From positions 62,001 through 126,000 of the forward strand of contig CAVPDQ010000015.1 of assembly GCA_963702685.1 (NCBI GenBank): a stretch of DNA of 64,000 bases. Direction: 5' to 3'. Under the pieces are notes generated by a model. That model was not told the origin of the DNA, did no database searches, and saw only the letters and a list, made by a program, of their open reading frames with translations. The translations under genes were made by a program, and so were the position numbers. Every line of letters begins with the position of its first letter. Within the stretch, counting starts at the first letter, position 1. The stretch is from AP-15 sp963702685. Lineage in GTDB: Bacteria; Pseudomonadota; Alphaproteobacteria; ATCC43930; CGMCC-115725. Below are positions 60,918 to 64,000 of the stretch, piece after piece.

Positions 60918-61760
60918 TTGGAGCTGGCGCGCACCGTCGCCGATCTGCGGGTGCTGGTGGCGGGCTGGCGCCAGGGCGGCGCGCGCATCGGGCTGGTGCC
61001 GACGATGGGCGCCTTGCACGCCGGGCATATGGCGCTCGTCGCCGCCGCGCGCAGCCGGTGCGACCGGGTTGTCGCTTCGATTTTTGTCAATCCCAAGCAA
61101 TTCGGGCCGGCGGAGGATTTGGGCTCCTATCCGCGTCCGCAGGCCGTCGATCTCGACATGCTGCGCCGGGCCGGAACCGATCTCGCCTATCTTCCCGGCG
61201 TCGAGGAGATTTATCCGCCGGGCTTTGCGACGCTGGTGCGGGTCGGCGGGCTCAGCGAGGGGTTGTGCGGCGCGCATCGCCCCGGCCATTTCGACGGTGT
61301 GGCGACGGTCGTGGCCAAGCTCTTGATCGAGGTGCTGCCCGACATCGCCTATTTCGGCGAAAAGGACTACCAGCAGCTGACCATCATTCGCCGGCTGGCG
61401 CGCGACCTCGATTTGCCGGTGCATATCGAAGGGGTGCCGACCGTGCGCGAGCCGGACGGGCTCGCACTCTCGTCGCGCAACCTCTACCTCTCGGCCGAAG
61501 AGCGGCGTCTCGCCCCCAACCTCGCCCGCGTGCTGCGCACGATCGCGGCGGCGCTCGCCCGCGAGCCCGACCGGGTCGCCCGCGAATTGGCGCGCGGCAG
61601 CGCCGAGCTGGAGCGCGCCGGGCTCGCCGTCGAATATCTCGAAATCCGCGACGCCGAGACCCTGGCGCCGGCAACCGCCACGATCGCCGCGCCCGCACGG
61701 GTCATAGCTGCGGTCCGTCTCGGCCGCACCAGGCTGATCGACAACATGCCGATCGGCTGA
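60918..61760 (+). CDS. panC: Pantothenate synthetase
   Basis: 280 residues from TTG 60918. GLVPTMGALHAGHMALVAAA includes the HxGH nucleotide-binding motif; SIFVNPKQFGPAEDLGSYPR, GHFDGVATVVAKLL, PDIAYFGEKDYQQLTIIRRL with the KMSKS-like lysine, and ALSSRNLYLS are canonical. Joins pantoate and beta-alanine using ATP. panB is not nearby. Position behind a sugar transporter suggests no metabolic link. Confidence 0.95.
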   Translation: MELARTVADLRVLVAGWRQGGARIGLVPTMGALHAGHMALVAAARSRCDRVVASIFVNPKQFGPAEDLGSYPRPQAVDLDMLRRAGTDLAYLPGVEEIYPPGFATLVRVGGLSEGLCGAHRPGHFDGVATVVAKLLIEVLPDIAYFGEKDYQQLTIIRRLARDLDLPVHIEGVPTVREPDGLALSSRNLYLSAEERRLAPNLARVLRTIAAALAREPDRVARELARGSAELERAGLAVEYLEIRDAETLAPATATIAAPARVIAAVRLGRTRLIDNMPIG

Positions 61761-61788
61761 AGGCCGCAGGGGGACGGCTGAAAAAATC

Positions 61789-62973
61789 CTATCGCCACAA
61801 CCGGTCGCTGGCGATGCGCGCGCCCTCGGCCAAGGCGGCGAGCTTGGCCCACACCACCGAGGGCGCGACGGCGTTGTCGACAAAGGCAAAGGTGGCAAAG
61901 CCGCAATCCGCCCCGGCGATCACCCGTTCGCGGCCGACCAGATCGGCGTAGTTGCCGATGCGCTGCGCGATCAGGCGCGGATGCTCGACAAAATTGGTCG
62001 TCGAGTTGAGGCAGCCCGGGATCAGCACCTTGTCGTCGGGGATCGCAACCTCGCGCAGCTCCTCCCATTCATGCGCATGGCGCGGATTGGCCCCCTCGAA
62101 CGACAAGCCTTGCGGCCGTGCCCGCATCGCCACGGCCCAAATCTTGGCGAGCGGGATGTCGTGGGTATGCGGCCCTTCGTAATTGCCCCAGCACAGATGC
62201 ATGCGCATCGCCTCGGGCGGGATCGCCGCGGTGGCGTGGTTCAAGGCCGCGATGTTGCGCTCGGCGACGCGCAGGAACGCCGCGTCGTCGAGGTGCTGAT
62301 ACTGGTTGTGGCGGGCCGAGCCCAGGTCCGGCGCATCGATCTGCAAAATAAAGCCGGCGCGGTGGATCGCCTCGTATTCCTCCTTGAGCGCATCGGCGAG
62401 GGCGGCGACATAGGCGTCTTCGTTGCGATAATAGCGGTCGGGGACGAACTTGGTCAGCACCCCCGGCGAGGCCGCGTTCATAAAGGCTTCGACCGGCCGC
62501 GCCGCAGCGCAGGCTTCGCCGAGGTTCAACAGATCGACCTCGAGCGGCCGGGGGTTCTCGTAAGCCACCGGGCCGACGCAGCACGGCACCGCCTGGCGGC
62601 TGAACCACGAGGTGCCGCCGCGCTTCTCGTTGAGCCGCCGGTGAAAATCGGGGTGGTCGAGAAGGTCGCGATGCGCTGCCGATTGCGGCGGGGCGTCGTT
62701 GTCGCCGCCGCGATAGACGCCGATCCCGGAGAGCCGGTGCCGGACGTAAAAGGTGTAGGAGATCTTGCCGAGCTCGCCGTCGCACACGCTGTCGATGCCG
62801 GCACCGACCTGCCGTTTGACGATCTCGTGAACCGCGGTGGAAAGGCACGCGTCGAACGCCGCCTGCTCGAAGGGCCGGCCGTTCTCGCGCGCCTCCAAGA
62901 GGCCCAGCAAATCGGGCGGCCGCGGCAGGCTGCCCACGTGGGTCGTCAGGATGCGCTCGCTGCTCGTCTGCAT
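61789..62973 (-). CDS. MetE C-terminal-domain-like protein (cobalamin-independent methionine synthase family)
   Basis: 394 residues, from ATG 62973. Starts ILTTHVGSLPRPPDL, the family opening. Zinc ligands of MetE are present: His and Cys in MHLCWGNY (about residue 257), Glu in SFEGANPRH, and Cys in GADCGF (about 356). It lacks the N-terminal half of true MetE, so it belongs to the single-domain COG0620 group; these often act on small thiols or as degradation/methyl-transfer enzymes in unknown pathways. 20 bp downstream of the MFS carrier gene on the same strand, so probably cotranscribed. Confidence 0.85.
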   Translation of the reverse strand: MQTSSERILTTHVGSLPRPPDLLGLLEARENGRPFEQAAFDACLSTAVHEIVKRQVGAGIDSVCDGELGKISYTFYVRHRLSGIGVYRGGDNDAPPQSAAHRDLLDHPDFHRRLNEKRGGTSWFSRQAVPCCVGPVAYENPRPLEVDLLNLGEACAAARPVEAFMNAASPGVLTKFVPDRYYRNEDAYVAALADALKEEYEAIHRAGFILQIDAPDLGSARHNQYQHLDDAAFLRVAERNIAALNHATAAIPPEAMRMHLCWGNYEGPHTHDIPLAKIWAVAMRARPQGLSFEGANPRHAHEWEELREVAIPDDKVLIPGCLNSTTNFVEHPRLIAQRIGNYADLVGRERVIAGADCGFATFAFVDNAVAPSVVWAKLAALAEGARIASDRLWR

Positions 62974-62993
62974 GGACCCGCCCCTCCGGCCCG

Positions 62994-64000
62994 CTATTCG
63001 GCGCCCGCCGGCTGATAGGCGCGCACCGTAAGCGCGCGCGTGCGCAGCGGCCGCAGCACCAAGAGCGCCAGCGCCACGACGACGAAGTTCATGATCGCGG
63101 TGACGACGAACACCATATGCCAGCTGCCGGTTGCAACCTTGATCACGTTTGCCAGCGGCACGAGAAAGGCGGCGACCCCCTTGGCGGTGTACAAGAGGCT
63201 CAAATTGGTCGTCGCGTAGGTGTTCCCGAAGCTGTCGGTGCAGGTTGACGGGAACAGGCTGTAGATCTCGCCCCAGGTCAAAAAGATCAGACCGGCGAAG
63301 ACGACAAACGCCCAAGGTGTCATGCCGAACGACCCCAAGAGCCAATAGCTGACCCCGCCGAGGCTGAAGGCGAGCGCCATCGTGTATTCGCGCCCGATCC
63401 GGTCGGACACCCAGCCGAACAGCGGCCGGGCCAGACCGTTGGCGACGCTGTCGACGAGCAGCGCCACGGTCAGGGTCGTGGCGCCCAGAAACAGCACCAA
63501 ATTCGCCACGTGAAAGTCGCGGGCGATCAGCGCGACCTGGGCGGTCGCCATCAGGCCGCTCGCCGCAACCAGGAGAAACATGATGTACATGACCCAGAAC
63601 ACCGGCGTGGCCAGCATCTGCCCCGGCGTAAAGTTCTGCGTCGTCTGGATCACCCGCGCCGGTGCCGCCATCGAGGTTTCGCCCGGGTAGGGCGCGCGCA
63701 CTAGCCACGCCAGAACAAAGACCACCGTGCCCTGGACCAGCCCGAACCAGAAAAATGCCGCGGAATAGCCATGCGCGGCGATGACCGCGCGGATCGGGAT
63801 GACGGTCAGCGCCGCACCGGCGCCAAACCCGGCGGCGGTCAGCCCGACCGCGAGGCCGCGATGGTCGGGAAACCATTTGACCGCGTTGCCGATGCAGGTC
63901 GCGTAAACGGCACCGGCGCCGATGCCGGACAGCGCCGCCCCGAGGTAAAGCATCGGCAGAGTCGTGGCGATCGAATTGAGCATCCAGGCCAGCGCCACCA
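62994..64000 (-). CDS. OFA-type MFS transporter, 5' end outside window
   Basis: At least 335 residues; the N-terminal helices are beyond the right edge. Sequence resembles the oxalate/formate antiporter (OxlT-like) MFS family: GIGAGAVYATCIGNAVKWFP, DHRGLAVGLTAAGFGAGAAL, ANGLARPLFGWVSDRIGRE and FLTWGEIYSLFPSTCTDSFG. Inner-membrane carrier for small organic acids; the substrate might be linked to the MetE-like protein, with which it shares a transcript (inference). Confidence 0.87.
   Translation of the reverse strand, partial: VALAWMLNSIATTLPMLYLGAALSGIGAGAVYATCIGNAVKWFPDHRGLAVGLTAAGFGAGAALTVIPIRAVIAAHGYSAAFFWFGLVQGTVVFVLAWLVRAPYPGETSMAAPARVIQTTQNFTPGQMLATPVFWVMYIMFLLVAASGLMATAQVALIARDFHVANLVLFLGATTLTVALLVDSVANGLARPLFGWVSDRIGREYTMALAFSLGGVSYWLLGSFGMTPWAFVVFAGLIFLTWGEIYSLFPSTCTDSFGNTYATTNLSLLYTAKGVAAFLVPLANVIKVATGSWHMVFVVTAIMNFVVVALALLVLRPLRTRALTVRAYQPAGAE

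Overview
The window is a G+C-rich (well over 65% in most genes) alphaproteobacterial chromosome segment. The lineage call rests on a C4-pathway 5-aminolevulinate synthase, a separate HisZ subunit, an alphaproteobacterial-type serC/serA pair, an iscR-cysteine desulfurase-iscS-iscA-fdx-mnmA gene order of the kind I know from Rhodospirillales-like genomes, and typical alphaproteobacterial palindromic intergenic repeats. I cannot name the genus.

Layout. 1-9 kb: small-molecule and redox genes (luciferase-like monooxygenase, DNA glycosylase, VOC protein, DUF1223, arylamine N-acetyltransferase, LVIVD protein, hotdog thioesterase, glycogen-debranching-type glucosidase, DUF1989, rubredoxin, pirin). 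9.9-10.5 kb: an AbrB/PIN toxin-antitoxin pair. 10.5-20.2 kb is the accessory region: a broken amidase, a lipoprotein, two related effector-like loci (12.16-13.16 kb on +, 18.59-20.16 kb on -), a di-haem cytochrome c, hemA, and a scrambled patch of transporter and toxin-antitoxin remnants. 20.2-29.2 kb: gltB, a secreted GH5 enzyme and a large secreted RIFT-barrel protein, divergently arranged. 29.7-39.3 kb: tRNA-Val, metC, ugpA-ugpE, serC-[GxxExxY cassette]-serA, hisZ, purA. 40.1-46.7 kb: an Fe-S assembly operon cysE-iscR-nifS-iscS-iscA-(mini-HscA)-fdx-tenA-mnmA, then tRNA-Met. 47.1-51.3 kb: an RND efflux pair. 51.3-57.0 kb: a variant Mrp cation/proton antiporter operon. 57.1-60.9 kb: rpsU and a sugar-type ABC importer without its ATPase. 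60.9-64 kb: panC, a MetE-like protein and a partial OFA-type MFS carrier.

Main points for a second look. (1) Two loci share a homologous ~110-residue N-terminal module, strong 17-bp-spaced sigma70-like promoters with identical 56-nt distance from -35 to start codon, and an overlapping downstream small gene of lower G+C. One has a lysozyme-like C-terminus and its partner has a Sec signal peptide. This looks like an effector-immunity family. (2) The Fe-S operon lacks iscU and hscB, and a 152-residue protein in the hscA position looks like a shrunken HscA N-lobe. (3) A low-G+C GxxExxY gene bounded by 27-bp inverted repeats sits between serC and serA. (4) Short tandem repeats of 15-19 bp occur at seven gene boundaries. 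(5) Many conserved genes carry single-base frameshifts, mostly an extra base. Sequencing or assembly error is the simplest explanation, so 'pseudogene' calls on serC, mnmA and the cysteine desulfurase should be read with that in mind.
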